A DNA stretch of 64,000 bases from Chlorobiaceae bacterium (GTDB taxonomy: Bacteria > Bacteroidota > Chlorobiia > Chlorobiales > Chlorobiaceae): contig JAAXWO010000003.1 in assembly GCA_013334965.1 (NCBI GenBank), forward strand, positions 124,001-188,000, read 5' to 3'. The notes under the pieces were generated by a model. That model had not been told where the DNA came from. It was given only the letters and a program-made list of their open reading frames with translations, and did not search any database. Below, one piece after another: positions 48,917 to 58,047 of this stretch. A program made the translations under genes and the position numbers. Position 1 is the stretch's first letter, and each line of letters opens with the position of its first letter.

Positions 48917-49744
48917 ATGCCCAAAACTTTCCAACGCTACTCTGTCGTCATCCCGGTGTACAACCAGCTCCATTACACCTCGCAGTGCGTGGAAAGTCTG
49001 CTTGCCCAGCATGTAAGGCCTGAAAATATCCTGATTATCGACAACGCCAGCAGCGACGATACGCCGCTTTGGCTCCAGAAGCACCCCGAGCTGAAGCAGC
49101 TTCGCAACACGACGAATCTCGGTTGCGGCTGCGCATGGACCCAGGGGGCGGTGCTCAGCCCGGACGCCGAATGGATCGTGCTGCTCAACAACGATGTGCT
49201 TGCGGGTCCTGACGCCGTTGACGCCCTTCTGGACGCGGCTGATCGGGAAAAGCTCGGAGTGGTGAGCCCGGCGCTTCTGGAGGGGACGAACGATTACGAT
49301 TTCGGGAACTTCGTGAAGGGATACCGGAAGAAGATGTCGGGCATGATTCGAAGGGGGCGGTTCCATGGGGTCTGTTTCGCGGTTCACCGGAGCGTTATCG
49401 AGAAGATCGGTTTTCCGGACACCGACCGGCGTCTGGGCGGGTATGAAGACGCTGAGTACCTGTTCCGTTGCCGGCGTGCTGAAGTTCCGATCGGGATCGT
49501 CGGAGATTCGGTGTTCCACCACTTCGGGTCGATAACCCAGAAAGCCATCGTGAAAAAGACGGGACAGAAGTCGCTCGGCGACCGTAAATATTTTCGCATC
49601 AGGGTCGGTTCGAAATGGGCTTCCAGGAAGCTGGAAAATTTCCTCGCGGGACTTACCGTCAAAAAATGGATTCGTGAGGAGAGTTCGAAATCGGGGTATT
49701 CGCTTCATATGTTACGCAGGGATGGTCAGTGGGAGATGCATTGA
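48917..49744 (+). CDS. Glycosyltransferase family 2
   Basis: Cytoplasmic GT-A fold transferase, 275 residues. YSVVIPVYNQLHYTSQCVESLL opens the nucleotide-sugar domain, ILIIDNASSDDTPLWL and VLLNNDVLAGPDAV give the metal-binding DxD-like region, and GGYEDAEYLFRCRRA is the usual ED acceptor-side motif. This is the rhamnosyl/galactosyl-type GT2 layout, but donor and acceptor are unknown. It is about 100 bases after the lipid A acyltransferase gene and about 50 before another GT2. Confidence 0.88.
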   Translation: MPKTFQRYSVVIPVYNQLHYTSQCVESLLAQHVRPENILIIDNASSDDTPLWLQKHPELKQLRNTTNLGCGCAWTQGAVLSPDAEWIVLLNNDVLAGPDAVDALLDAADREKLGVVSPALLEGTNDYDFGNFVKGYRKKMSGMIRRGRFHGVCFAVHRSVIEKIGFPDTDRRLGGYEDAEYLFRCRRAEVPIGIVGDSVFHHFGSITQKAIVKKTGQKSLGDRKYFRIRVGSKWASRKLENFLAGLTVKKWIREESSKSGYSLHMLRRDGQWEMH

Positions 49745-49795
49745 TCCTTAAATCTGCAATGTCTGGTCTTCATAACGACAAGACTATCGATACCG

Positions 49796-50815
49796 ATGGA
49801 TAGTGCGGTGATCGACGACAGGGTGCAGGTGACCTTCTTCCTGATCACCTATAACCAGGAAAAGTATGTGCGGGAGGCGATCGAGGGGGCTTTCAGCCAG
49901 ACCTACTCGCCGCTTGAGATCGTCATCTCCGACGATTGTTCGACGGACGGCACCTTCCGGATCATCGAGGAGATGAGTGCGAAATACGATGGGCCGCACA
50001 AGGTCGTCGTCAACAGGAACAGCGAGAACCTCGGCCTTATCGGCCACATCAACAGGATCAACTCCCTCTCTTCAGGTGAGCTGATCGTTTATGCGGCGGG
50101 CGACGACATATCGCTTCCTTACAGGACGGAAAAGGTGGTGGAGCGATATCTGGCTTCGGGCCGCAAGGCATCGTTGATCCATTCGCCGGTTTTCCTCATC
50201 GATATTGCTGGCAACAGGAGCGGTATGAGGCTGCCGCCGATGGTATCGAGGGGACTCTCCCTTGAGGAAATGGCCGTCAGCAGCGCGCTGATCATCGGGG
50301 CGACTTCTGCCTTCACCAAGAGGATCGAAGAGAGGTTCGGTCCGATCAGGTACGACAAGTGCATCGAGGACCTGGTGATGGGGTTCAGGAGCGCACTGAC
50401 CGGCGGGCTTGAGTACATTCCTGAACCGCTGATTCTCTACAGGCACGAATCCGGTATAACAGCCAGGTCGGATTTCCGGTTCCAGAGCTGCGACGATTCG
50501 GTGAGGCGGGAGATCCGCAACCAGGAGATCTATCTGGCGGTTCTCTCACAGCGGATGGACGATCTCGTGAGACTCGGGGAAACCGGATTGCTGCCCCTGT
50601 TGCAAAGCAGACGTAGAGCGGCGCTCCTGAGGCGAAAGGTGTGGACACGGCACTACCGTTTCTTCAGGCTGGCCTCCTATGCCGCCAGGCGCGGCCTTCT
50701 TGTGCATTTTTTCAAGTCGGTGCTTCGCGAGAAAAAATGGCGGCTCTTCTTCCCTTTAAAGAAATTGATGCACACGCGCTCAGTCGGTCAGTTGATCAGC
50801 CCGACACCGGGTTAA
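49796..50815 (+). CDS. Glycosyltransferase family 2
   Basis: A 339-residue GT2 enzyme. VTFFLITYNQEKYVREAIEGAFSQTYSPLEIVISDDCSTDGTF is the classic N-terminal signature, YAAGDDISLPYRTEKVVERYL carries the metal-binding acidic pair, and CIEDLVMGFRSALTGGLEYIPEPLILYRHESG is the acceptor part. The C-terminal ~100 residues are basic and helical (SRRRAALLRRKVWTRHYRFF), perhaps for membrane contact. It is part of the surface glycan group, with 36 bases to the next start. The sugar transferred is unknown. Confidence 0.88.
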   Translation: MDSAVIDDRVQVTFFLITYNQEKYVREAIEGAFSQTYSPLEIVISDDCSTDGTFRIIEEMSAKYDGPHKVVVNRNSENLGLIGHINRINSLSSGELIVYAAGDDISLPYRTEKVVERYLASGRKASLIHSPVFLIDIAGNRSGMRLPPMVSRGLSLEEMAVSSALIIGATSAFTKRIEERFGPIRYDKCIEDLVMGFRSALTGGLEYIPEPLILYRHESGITARSDFRFQSCDDSVRREIRNQEIYLAVLSQRMDDLVRLGETGLLPLLQSRRRAALLRRKVWTRHYRFFRLASYAARRGLLVHFFKSVLREKKWRLFFPLKKLMHTRSVGQLISPTPG

Positions 50816-50851
50816 CCAGTAATGCTTTCCTTCGTCCTGGGGGAATCCGCT

Positions 50852-51793
50852 ATGGCACAAATGAAAATCTGTCTGGTATGCGATACGCGCCTGCCGGCCA
50901 AAAAATATGGCGGGACGGAACGCATCGTCGTGTGGCTGCTCCTGGAGTATCTGAAAATGGGACACGCTGTCGTCCTGGTCGCGCCGACCGGGACCTCAAT
51001 CCCGGGAGTGACCTGCGTCCCTGCCGATAGTCGTGAACAGGCGTTGATGGCAATCCCGCGCGATGTGGATATCGTTCATTTCCACGGTTGGCCGCCTCCG
51101 TCGGATTTCGCGATGCCGTGGCTGTTCACGCTGCACGGCAATGAGCCCGACAGCTCCAGGATACCGGCCAATACCGTATGCATCAGCGCGAACCATGCAC
51201 AGAGGCATGGACGGAGTCTGTTCGTCTACAACGGGATCAATCCGGATGAGTTTATCTACAGGGAGCAGAAAAAGGATTATCTGCTCTTCTTTTCGCTGGT
51301 CAGGAGGCCGGTCAAAGGGGCTGCCCGGGCGATAAGGCTTGCCCGAAGGTATTCGATGCCGACGGTTTTTGCGGGAGGCTCCCGGATCGATCTGATCAAG
51401 GCCGGAGGCCTGTCGGAAAGTTTTCATCCGATGGTGAAGTTCGTGGGGAAAAAGGGGGGTCTTGAAAAAGCGGAGCTCTTTTCGAATGCCAAAGCCCTCC
51501 TGTTCCCGATCAGCTGGGAGGAGCCGTTCGGCCTGGTGCTGATCGAGTCGTTGCTGTCGGGGACTCCGGTGGTCGCCACGCCGAGGGGTTCTGTGCCTGA
51601 GCTTATCAATTCCGACGTCGGTGCGCTGTTCACCGATGACGACATGTTTCCAGATGCGCTGGAAAAAGCGCTCTCCTGCTCTCCGAAACATTGCCGGGAG
51701 TGGGCCATGACCTATTATTCCTCATCGGTGTGCGCTTCAAATTATCTCAATCTTTACGAACGTATATTGAGCGGAGAGAACCTTTTTGCCTAA
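50852..51793 (+). CDS. Glycosyltransferase family 4
   Basis: GT-B fold retaining transferase. I place the start at MAQMKICLVCDTRLPAKKYGGTERIV, ten codons inside the track ORF, because GGGGGA lies seven bases before that ATG and the family begins with this strand and glycine-rich loop. The C-terminal donor domain shows FPISWEEPFGLVLIESLLSGTPVVATPRGSVPELI, including the EX7E motif. At 313 residues it is somewhat short for GT4. It overlaps the start of the following GT9 gene by 8 bases if the TTG start there is used. Confidence 0.87.
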   Translation: MAQMKICLVCDTRLPAKKYGGTERIVVWLLLEYLKMGHAVVLVAPTGTSIPGVTCVPADSREQALMAIPRDVDIVHFHGWPPPSDFAMPWLFTLHGNEPDSSRIPANTVCISANHAQRHGRSLFVYNGINPDEFIYREQKKDYLLFFSLVRRPVKGAARAIRLARRYSMPTVFAGGSRIDLIKAGGLSESFHPMVKFVGKKGGLEKAELFSNAKALLFPISWEEPFGLVLIESLLSGTPVVATPRGSVPELINSDVGALFTDDDMFPDALEKALSCSPKHCREWAMTYYSSSVCASNYLNLYERILSGENLFA

Positions 51794-52907
51794 GCAATCC
51801 AAGATTATGAGCCGGCGCGCCCCGCAACGTATCCTGGTCATCGTACAGCGCTCCAACGGCGACGTGTTCCTGAGTTCGCCCCTGATCGAGGCGCTCTACC
51901 ATACCTATGGCAGCCCGGACATCGATCTTCTGGTCAACAGCGATACGCTGGCCATCGCCAGAACGCTTCCCCATATCCGGGAGATCCACCAGTTCTCCTA
52001 TACGGATCCCGATGGCCGGTGGAGGCAGACTTCGCGGCTGATCGGAAAGATTGCCCGCAACTACGATCTCAGCATCAATCTCACCACGAGCGACCGCTCC
52101 GTGGTGTTCGCCATGCTCTCCGGAAGCATCTCCATCAGCGCGGTGGAGCAAAGCCCGAAAAAGTCCTGGTGGAAGCGCCGGTTCCTTTCCGCCCATTACG
52201 AATTCGACAGGTCCCGGCACATCATACAGAACAACACTGCGGCGCTGGGCCTGCTGGGCATCGAGGCCGGGAACCTGACGGTCAGTGCGCACAGCGCTCC
52301 TGCGTCGGTCGAAAGTGTCGAGAAGATGCTGGCTGATTCAGGAATCACCGATTTCGTCATCTTCCATCCCGGGGCGCAGTACGAATACAAGGTTTATCCC
52401 GAGGCTTTCCGGAAGGTGCTGCTCGAACGCCTGGATCGTCTCGGCGTCCCGGTGGTCGTCACCGGTTCGAAGAGCGCGATAGACCAGAAGATCAAGGCGT
52501 CGCTTCCGCGGCATGCAAACGTACATGATTTCATCGGCAGGACCAGCATGGAGGAGCTGATCGCGCTGAGTGACCGCTCGCTTGCCTATATCGGGGCAGA
52601 TACGCTGAACATGCATATCGCTGCGGCACAGGACAAACGCATCTTCACCATCTTCGGCCCGACCGTCCTCAGTACCTGGTCGCCGTGGAGCAACGGGCTG
52701 CACGCCTGTGCCAGCGTGAACAGGCCGGTGCAGACCTACGGCAACGTGACGGTCTTCCAGGCTGATATGCCTTGCGCAGGTTGCGGTAAAACCGGTTGCG
52801 ACGACCAGCACGGCGTCAGCGAATGCCTTTACAACATCGAGCCCGATCTCATCGCCCGTGAAATCGAACGGTGGATGGCGGTGTCAGGCCTTGCGAAGGA
52901 TGGCTGA
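51786..52907 (+). CDS. Glycosyltransferase family 9 (heptosyltransferase-like)
   Basis: ADP-heptose:lipopolysaccharide heptosyltransferase-type GT-B enzyme of 373 residues, predicted to act on the inner core. It has the N-terminal acceptor part RILVIVQRSNGDVFLSSPLIEALYHTYG, then IFHPGAQYEYKVYP and GRTSMEELIALSDRSLAYIGADTLNMHIAAAQDKRIFTIFGPT. A C-terminal cysteine cluster (CAGCGKTGCDDQHGVSECL) resembles that of WaaQ-like members. The track start is TTG at 51786 with GGAG about ten bases upstream, overlapping the preceding gene; the ATG at 51807 (MSRRAPQR) is an alternative. Donor identity (heptose) is from family knowledge. Confidence 0.88.
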   Translation: MPKQSKIMSRRAPQRILVIVQRSNGDVFLSSPLIEALYHTYGSPDIDLLVNSDTLAIARTLPHIREIHQFSYTDPDGRWRQTSRLIGKIARNYDLSINLTTSDRSVVFAMLSGSISISAVEQSPKKSWWKRRFLSAHYEFDRSRHIIQNNTAALGLLGIEAGNLTVSAHSAPASVESVEKMLADSGITDFVIFHPGAQYEYKVYPEAFRKVLLERLDRLGVPVVVTGSKSAIDQKIKASLPRHANVHDFIGRTSMEELIALSDRSLAYIGADTLNMHIAAAQDKRIFTIFGPTVLSTWSPWSNGLHACASVNRPVQTYGNVTVFQADMPCAGCGKTGCDDQHGVSECLYNIEPDLIAREIERWMAVSGLAKDG

Positions 52908-52997
52908 TCGGGAATGGATGGTCGTATGGTAATGACCGGGCGCTGATTTAAATTGCGGTCGGAGCGGCATCGACAAATACACAGCAAACACAGGATC

Positions 52998-53864
52998 ATG
53001 AAAATCAGTGCGTTCACCTTTATAAAAAACGGAACGATCTTCGGGTTTCCCTTTACGGAGTCGATTCGTTCCGTGCTGCCGGTTGTGGACGAGTTCGTCG
53101 TCAACGTCGGCAAGGGGGATGACGATACCCTCGAAAGGGTCCGGCAGATCGGTGATCCGAAGATCCGTATCATCGAGTCGCACTGGAACGACAAGATGAG
53201 GGTCAGCGGCTATGTCTACGGCCAGCAGAAGATGATCGCCCAGTTCAACTGCACCGGAGACTGGGCCTTTTACCTGGAAGGCGACGAAGTCGTCCATGAA
53301 AATGAGCTGGATACCATCGTCAATGCCTGTCGCGCCAATCTTGACGATGAACGGGTCGAGGCGTTGAGCTTCGATTATTACCATTTTTACGGCAACGCAA
53401 ACACCTATCTCGATTCTCCCCGCTGGTACCGTCGCGCGGCACGCATTATCAGAACTTCAGTGCGGTCCATAGCGCCTGACGGGCTTTTCTGGCATGTGCT
53501 CACCGACAGGAGCAAGGTCGCCCGTTACCCGAGGGCGGCCCATTCCGGAGCGTCGATCTATCACTACGGATGGGTGAGGAGCGAGTCCGAGATGAACCGG
53601 AAGTCGGAGTACATACAGAAATACTGGAGCAAAAACCACGAGCGTATCGATTACCGGGAGATCGATCCCCGGATCGTTCGCGAGTTCACCGGGACGCATC
53701 CGGCGGTCATCCGCGAGTGGCTTCCGAAGGAGAAGGGAGTCTTTCAGCCCAACCCTGACCACCTCCTGACCAGCCGGGAAAAGAAGCACCGCATCATGGC
53801 GCGTTTCGAAAAGTGGTTCGGATGGGAGCTGAGCAAGAAACATTATATCGCGGTGAAGCCATGA
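52998..53864 (+). CDS. Glycosyltransferase family 2, WaaE-like
   Basis: A 288-residue GT2 protein. The start at MKISAFTFIKNGTIFGFPF (15 codons inside the track ORF) gives the normal family N-terminus. VLPVVDEFVVNVGKGDDDTLERVRQ and DWAFYLEGDEVVHENELD are the donor and metal-binding parts. FHVL-type motifs downstream (LFWHVLTDRSK, IYHYGWVRS) match transferases that decorate the lipopolysaccharide core with glucose or similar sugars. The last codons overlap the next ATG by four bases (ATGA), so the two are translationally coupled. Confidence 0.86.
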   Translation: MKISAFTFIKNGTIFGFPFTESIRSVLPVVDEFVVNVGKGDDDTLERVRQIGDPKIRIIESHWNDKMRVSGYVYGQQKMIAQFNCTGDWAFYLEGDEVVHENELDTIVNACRANLDDERVEALSFDYYHFYGNANTYLDSPRWYRRAARIIRTSVRSIAPDGLFWHVLTDRSKVARYPRAAHSGASIYHYGWVRSESEMNRKSEYIQKYWSKNHERIDYREIDPRIVREFTGTHPAVIREWLPKEKGVFQPNPDHLLTSREKKHRIMARFEKWFGWELSKKHYIAVKP

Positions 53865-54814
53865 ACCCATCCGTTGTGCTCCTGCCGAACTGGATAGGAG
53901 ACATGCTTCTTGCCCTTTCGATCGTCACGACGCTTCCTGAAAACCGCCGTTCGAATACGACGCTGCTGGTGCCGAAGCAGATGGCGAGCCTCGCCGGGCT
54001 GCTCTGCGATCTTCCGCAGATCGCGTTCGCAAGGGCGGACGAGGCGGAACGCAGGCGCACCGTTGCCGAGGTACGCGCCGGAGGGTTCCATACCATGTAC
54101 CTGCTCCCGTTTTCCTTCTCCTCGGCATGGTTCGCCATGAAGGCCGGAGTGCCGGTCAGGCGCGGCATGTCACGGGAAATGAGGAGGTTCCTGCTCACCG
54201 ATCCTTTGCCGGGCAGCCTGAGGGACAAGTCGCGCCACATCACCTGTGAATATGCCGAAATCCTCGATACGCCATGTCGCCCGCCTGAAGCGTGGAGGGG
54301 CGTGACGGTCAGGCCGGATGAGCGCCATGCCGGATCGATCGTCTATTGTCCAGGCGCGGCCTACGGCCCGGCCAAGAAATGGACGCACTTCCCTGAACTG
54401 GCCCTCATGCAGGCGCGGCACGACATCGTGGTGCTCGGGACGGCTGCGGACGGGGAGTCGGCAAGGGAGATCGCGGATGCTGCGCCGGGAAGGGTTACCG
54501 ACCTGACGGGAAGGACTTCGCTGACGGAGGCGGCGGCCATCATGGCGGGAGCAAGGTCCGTCGTATCGAACGATTCCGGGCTCATGCACCTTGCAGGGTA
54601 TATCGGGGTGCCGGTCATCGGCCTGTTCGGTTCCACCAGCCCGGTATGGACCCGTCCCATTGGTAAGAGGAGCGTCGTGATGAACTCTCGGGAGCCATGC
54701 GCCCCATGCTTCGAACGTACCTGCCGGTACCGCCACTACCGATGCCTCGAAAGCATCGCCCCGGAAGCGGTGGCGAAGGCTGAGGCAGCGTTGTGCGCCG
54801 CTTCGGTTTCATAG
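53861..54814 (+). CDS. waaF: Lipopolysaccharide heptosyltransferase II-like (GT9)
   Basis: GT-B enzyme predicted to add the second heptose of the inner core. NPSVVLLPNWIGDMLLALSIV opens the protein, VYCPGAAYGPAKKW is the mid-region (seen here as IVYCPGAAYGPAKKWTHFPEL), and RTSLTEAAAIMAGARSVVSNDSGLMHLAGYIGVPVIGLFGSTSPVWTRP is the ADP-heptose site. The end PCAPCFERTCRYRHYRCLESI is the cysteine-rich tail characteristic of WaaF. The start at 53861 is chosen over the upstream ORF start because it gives this N-terminus and an ATGA overlap with the previous gene. It is the last gene of the glycosyltransferase run. Confidence 0.9.
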   Translation: MNPSVVLLPNWIGDMLLALSIVTTLPENRRSNTTLLVPKQMASLAGLLCDLPQIAFARADEAERRRTVAEVRAGGFHTMYLLPFSFSSAWFAMKAGVPVRRGMSREMRRFLLTDPLPGSLRDKSRHITCEYAEILDTPCRPPEAWRGVTVRPDERHAGSIVYCPGAAYGPAKKWTHFPELALMQARHDIVVLGTAADGESAREIADAAPGRVTDLTGRTSLTEAAAIMAGARSVVSNDSGLMHLAGYIGVPVIGLFGSTSPVWTRPIGKRSVVMNSREPCAPCFERTCRYRHYRCLESIAPEAVAKAEAALCAASVS

Positions 54815-54854
54815 CCCCTGCTTGCCATGGGTGCCGGATTGCCGGCGTGCGGCG

Positions 54855-55907
54855 TCAGATATTGAAGAATTCGCGGTACCATTTGATGAACCGGTCTACC
54901 CCGTCCTGGACGGATGTGCAGGGTTTGTAGCCGAGGTCGCGTACGAGGTCCGATACGTCGGCATAGGTGGACGGAACATCGCCGGGCTGGATGGGCAGCA
55001 TGTTCTTTTCAATGGTGGTGCCGAGTGACTTTTCGATGGCTGCGATGAAATCCATCAGCCTCACCGGCTGGTTGTTCCCGATGTTGTAGACCCTGTAGGG
55101 CGCTGACGAAGAGCCCGGGTCGGGCGCAGAGGCCGACCAATCGGGATTCGGGCGGGCGGGGTTGTCGATGACCCTGACGACGCCTTCGACGATGTCGTCG
55201 ATGTAGGTGAAGTCGCGGTGCATGTCGCCGTAGTTGAAGACGTCGATCGGACGTCCTTCGAGCGCGGCCTTGGTGAAGAGGAAGAGCGCCATGTCTGGCC
55301 GTCCCCAGGGGCCGTAGACCGTGAAGAACCTCAGGCCGGTGGTCGGTATGCCGAACAGGTGGCTGTAGGTATGGGCCATCAGTTCGTTTGACTTCTTGCT
55401 CGCCGCGTAGAGGCTGACGGGGTGGTCGACGTTGTGGTGCACGGAGAACGGCTGGAGTTCGTTGAGCCCGTAAACCGATGAGCTGGATGCGTAGCAGAGG
55501 TTGCCGACCTTGTTGTGGCGGCATGCCTCAAGCAGGTTCACGAAGCCGACGATATTGGAACCGACGTATGCGTTGGGGTTGGTCAGCGAGTAGCGGACGC
55601 CTGCCTGTGCCGCAAGGTTGCAGACAGCGTCGAACTGTTCGGTGCGGAAAAGCGTGTCGATGCCCTCTTTGTCTTCAAGGTCGAGTTTGATGAACCGGTA
55701 TCCGGGATATCTGGATGACTGCATCGTTCTGCCGTACCCGACACTGCTGCTGTCGATGCCCGAGAAGTCAAGGCGCCCGTATTTGACCCGTTGGTCGTAA
55801 TAGTCGTTGATGTTGTCGATGCCTACTACTTCGTCGCCTCTCGATGCGAGGCGTTCGGCGAGGTGGAATCCGATAAATCCGGCAGTGCCGGTCACAAGTA
55901 TTTTCAC
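54855..55907 (-). CDS. UDP-sugar 4-epimerase (UDP-glucuronate epimerase type)
   Basis: Cytoplasmic extended short-chain dehydrogenase that interconverts UDP-glucuronate and UDP-galacturonate or similar sugars. The NAD loop is KILVTGTAGFIGFHLAERLASRG and the catalytic YxxxK is in SLYAASKKSNELMAHTY. AAQAGVRYSLTNPNAYVGSNIVGF and TTGLRFFTVYGPWGRPDMALFLFTKA are strong markers of the glucuronate epimerase subfamily. The track ORF has 27 extra residues (MSSGSADHRLHF...) that look like translated leader, so I take the GTG at 55907, giving 350 residues. It faces the glycosyltransferase run and likely supplies an acidic sugar to it. Confidence 0.9.
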   Translation of the reverse strand: MKILVTGTAGFIGFHLAERLASRGDEVVGIDNINDYYDQRVKYGRLDFSGIDSSSVGYGRTMQSSRYPGYRFIKLDLEDKEGIDTLFRTEQFDAVCNLAAQAGVRYSLTNPNAYVGSNIVGFVNLLEACRHNKVGNLCYASSSSVYGLNELQPFSVHHNVDHPVSLYAASKKSNELMAHTYSHLFGIPTTGLRFFTVYGPWGRPDMALFLFTKAALEGRPIDVFNYGDMHRDFTYIDDIVEGVVRVIDNPARPNPDWSASAPDPGSSSAPYRVYNIGNNQPVRLMDFIAAIEKSLGTTIEKNMLPIQPGDVPSTYADVSDLVRDLGYKPCTSVQDGVDRFIKWYREFFNI

Positions 55908-56144
55908 TCGGGAAGATGATGTGGCCCTCGTTCGGGCGGTTGCCGGAAACCGGAAATGCAGCCGGTGGTCGGCGCTCCCGGATGACAAAAGGCATTGTGA
56001 AGAAAGATAGTGAGCTTTTTTGTAAAAAAGGGGGTCGATTTCCCTGATGGAATACTTTCGGATGCTTAGATTATTTTTTCAATTACCGGATAACAACCGG
56101 CATCCCGTGAACCGGGCAACTTCAAAACCGATGAACCGTGGGTA

Positions 56145-57104
56145 ATGAACTCCCTGGCTGAACAGAAGGGCTTCAAACGTCCCGGCCTTGCAGGAACCTC
56201 GCTGGTGCTGCTGTCCATATTGATCGCCTATCCGATTTCGGGCATGATTCTGACGAAACTGGTGGCTGGCGGCCGTTCGATCGATCCCGATTTTCAGTGG
56301 ATCGACGCTACCGTATTGCCTCGTCTGCTTGCAGCCCAGGCGGTCGGGCAGATCCTGGTGCTCGGCCTTCCGGTCTTCTGGCTTGCCCGGAGGGTTACCG
56401 GTTCAGGAGCGTTCGAGAGGGCGAACCTTGCGTGGTTGGGTATCGGACGGCGGGGAGGCGTGCGATCTCTCGTTATGGCTGCCACAGGCATCCTGCTTCT
56501 GCAACCGTTCCTGTACAGCATCGTTGAGCTGCAGAACCTCATCCTGCCCCTTCTTGGCGAAGCTGGCAGGGATATGCTCCGCGACCAGACCCGACTCGAC
56601 CTGTTCATCAGGAAGATCGCCGGAGGAGGATCGTTGAGCGGATTCCTTGCCGCCGCTGCGGTGCTTGTCCTGACCCCGGCCATCTGCGAGGAGCTTTTTT
56701 TCAGGGGATTCGTCCAGAAAAGCTTCGCCGGGATCCTGACGCCGAACAAGGCGGTTCTGCTTACCGGCCTTGTTTTCGCCCTTTTCCACATGGAACTGTT
56801 CAATCTTGTGCCGCTGACTTTGCTTGGCTGGTATATTGGATATATTTACGTACAATCGGATGACCTGACCGTTCCGGCTGTCGCACATGGGACCAATAAC
56901 CTGGCTGCCCTTGTGCTGATCCAGGTGCAGGCCCGTCTGGGCGTCACGGATTCGGGAACGGCCGCTTCCGGTCTCCTCGTGATGTGGCAGTGGTGGGTTT
57001 TCGTGGTTTTATCATTGATCGTCTTTTTTCTGCTGATCCGGCGGTTCCCGGAGCGGCCGGCATCCGCAGATGCTGATAACACAATGCTTGACAGGCGCTC
57101 CTGA
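56145..57104 (+). CDS. CPBP-family intramembrane metalloprotease
   Basis: Integral membrane protein of 319 residues with about eight hydrophobic segments, of the Abi/CPBP group related to Rce1. The motif CEELFFRGFVQKSFAG supplies the EExxxR glutamates, and LVFALFHMELFNLVPLTLLGWY supplies the FxxxH histidine, with HGTNNLAAL later. Members process prenylated or membrane-bound peptides or act as immunity or scaffold proteins; the substrate here is unknown. It ends one base before cdsA, so the two are co-transcribed. Confidence 0.88.
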   Translation: MNSLAEQKGFKRPGLAGTSLVLLSILIAYPISGMILTKLVAGGRSIDPDFQWIDATVLPRLLAAQAVGQILVLGLPVFWLARRVTGSGAFERANLAWLGIGRRGGVRSLVMAATGILLLQPFLYSIVELQNLILPLLGEAGRDMLRDQTRLDLFIRKIAGGGSLSGFLAAAAVLVLTPAICEELFFRGFVQKSFAGILTPNKAVLLTGLVFALFHMELFNLVPLTLLGWYIGYIYVQSDDLTVPAVAHGTNNLAALVLIQVQARLGVTDSGTAASGLLVMWQWWVFVVLSLIVFFLLIRRFPERPASADADNTMLDRRS

Positions 57105-57105
57105 A

Positions 57106-57945
57106 ATGTCTTCCCTGATGCAAAGCAATCTTTTCAAGAGGGTGGCTGTCGCCCTTGTGGGCATTCCCCTGCTTCTCTGGCTCAACATGCAAGGCGGGAT
57201 CTATTTCCTCGTCATGGTGCTCGTCCTCAGCCTCACGGCGACCTTCGAGTTCCGTCGGCTCGCAGCACACCGCGCGCATCCGCCGTCGATCCTGCTGCTG
57301 TTGCCGCTTACGGCGTTTATCCAGCTCAATTTCTATTTCAGGTTCATTGACTACTGGGAAGCGGTGCTGGCTGTCGTCATGCTGCTGTATGTGCTGGAAC
57401 TCTGGCGTCAGCAGGGGTCGCAGTTCCTGAACATCGGTACGACCCTCGTCGGGCTCATCTACGTGAACCTGACCTTCGGCGCTCTTCTCAGGCTGCGCCT
57501 CATGGGAGCGGCTCCCGGCACTCCCGGAACCGATGCCGGGGCTTCGCCTGTTGTCCTCATGTTCTTCTGCGTCTGGGCAGCGGATATTTTCGCCTATTTC
57601 GGGGGACGTACCTTTGGGGGAAAATTCATCACCAGGAAGCTGTTCCCTCGCCTGAGCCCGAAAAAGACATGGGAAGGATATTTTTCCGGCATCGCCGGCA
57701 GCGTGGTTGCCGCATGGGCCTGTGCCTCTTTTGTGAGCGGTTGTCCGACGGTTCGGGCAACGATGATCGGCCTGCTCATCGGCGTCGTCAGCCCTGCCGG
57801 TGACCTGATGGAGTCGATGTTCAAACGTGATGCCGGAGTCAAGGACTCTTCCGGACTCATTCCCGGCCATGGCGGCGTGCTTGACCGTTTCGACACCATC
57901 ATGTTCATTGCGCCACTGATCTATTTTATGGTTTCGCTCAGTTGA
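57106..57945 (+). CDS. cdsA: Phosphatidate cytidylyltransferase
   Basis: Inner-membrane enzyme that makes CDP-diacylglycerol from phosphatidic acid and CTP, the branch point of phospholipid synthesis. It has multiple membrane segments beginning VAVALVGIPLLLWL, the conserved CWAADIFAYFGGR-like segment (here VWAADIFAYFGGRTFGG), SPKKTWEGYFSGI, and the family signature KDSSGLIPGHGGVLDRFDTI near the C-terminus. The start is set at MSSLMQSNLFKRVAV, 12 codons inside the track ORF, giving one base between it and the protease stop. A start at MQSNLF is also possible. Confidence 0.95.
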   Translation: MSSLMQSNLFKRVAVALVGIPLLLWLNMQGGIYFLVMVLVLSLTATFEFRRLAAHRAHPPSILLLLPLTAFIQLNFYFRFIDYWEAVLAVVMLLYVLELWRQQGSQFLNIGTTLVGLIYVNLTFGALLRLRLMGAAPGTPGTDAGASPVVLMFFCVWAADIFAYFGGRTFGGKFITRKLFPRLSPKKTWEGYFSGIAGSVVAAWACASFVSGCPTVRATMIGLLIGVVSPAGDLMESMFKRDAGVKDSSGLIPGHGGVLDRFDTIMFIAPLIYFMVSLS

Positions 57946-58047
57946 ACCACTGCCATCGTCGCCGCAAAAGAATGTTTTTCTTATATTAAGTTCCGTTTTA
58001 TAGAAGTTTCAGGACCTCGCGGCATCATCGCTAGCCCGTCATCGACC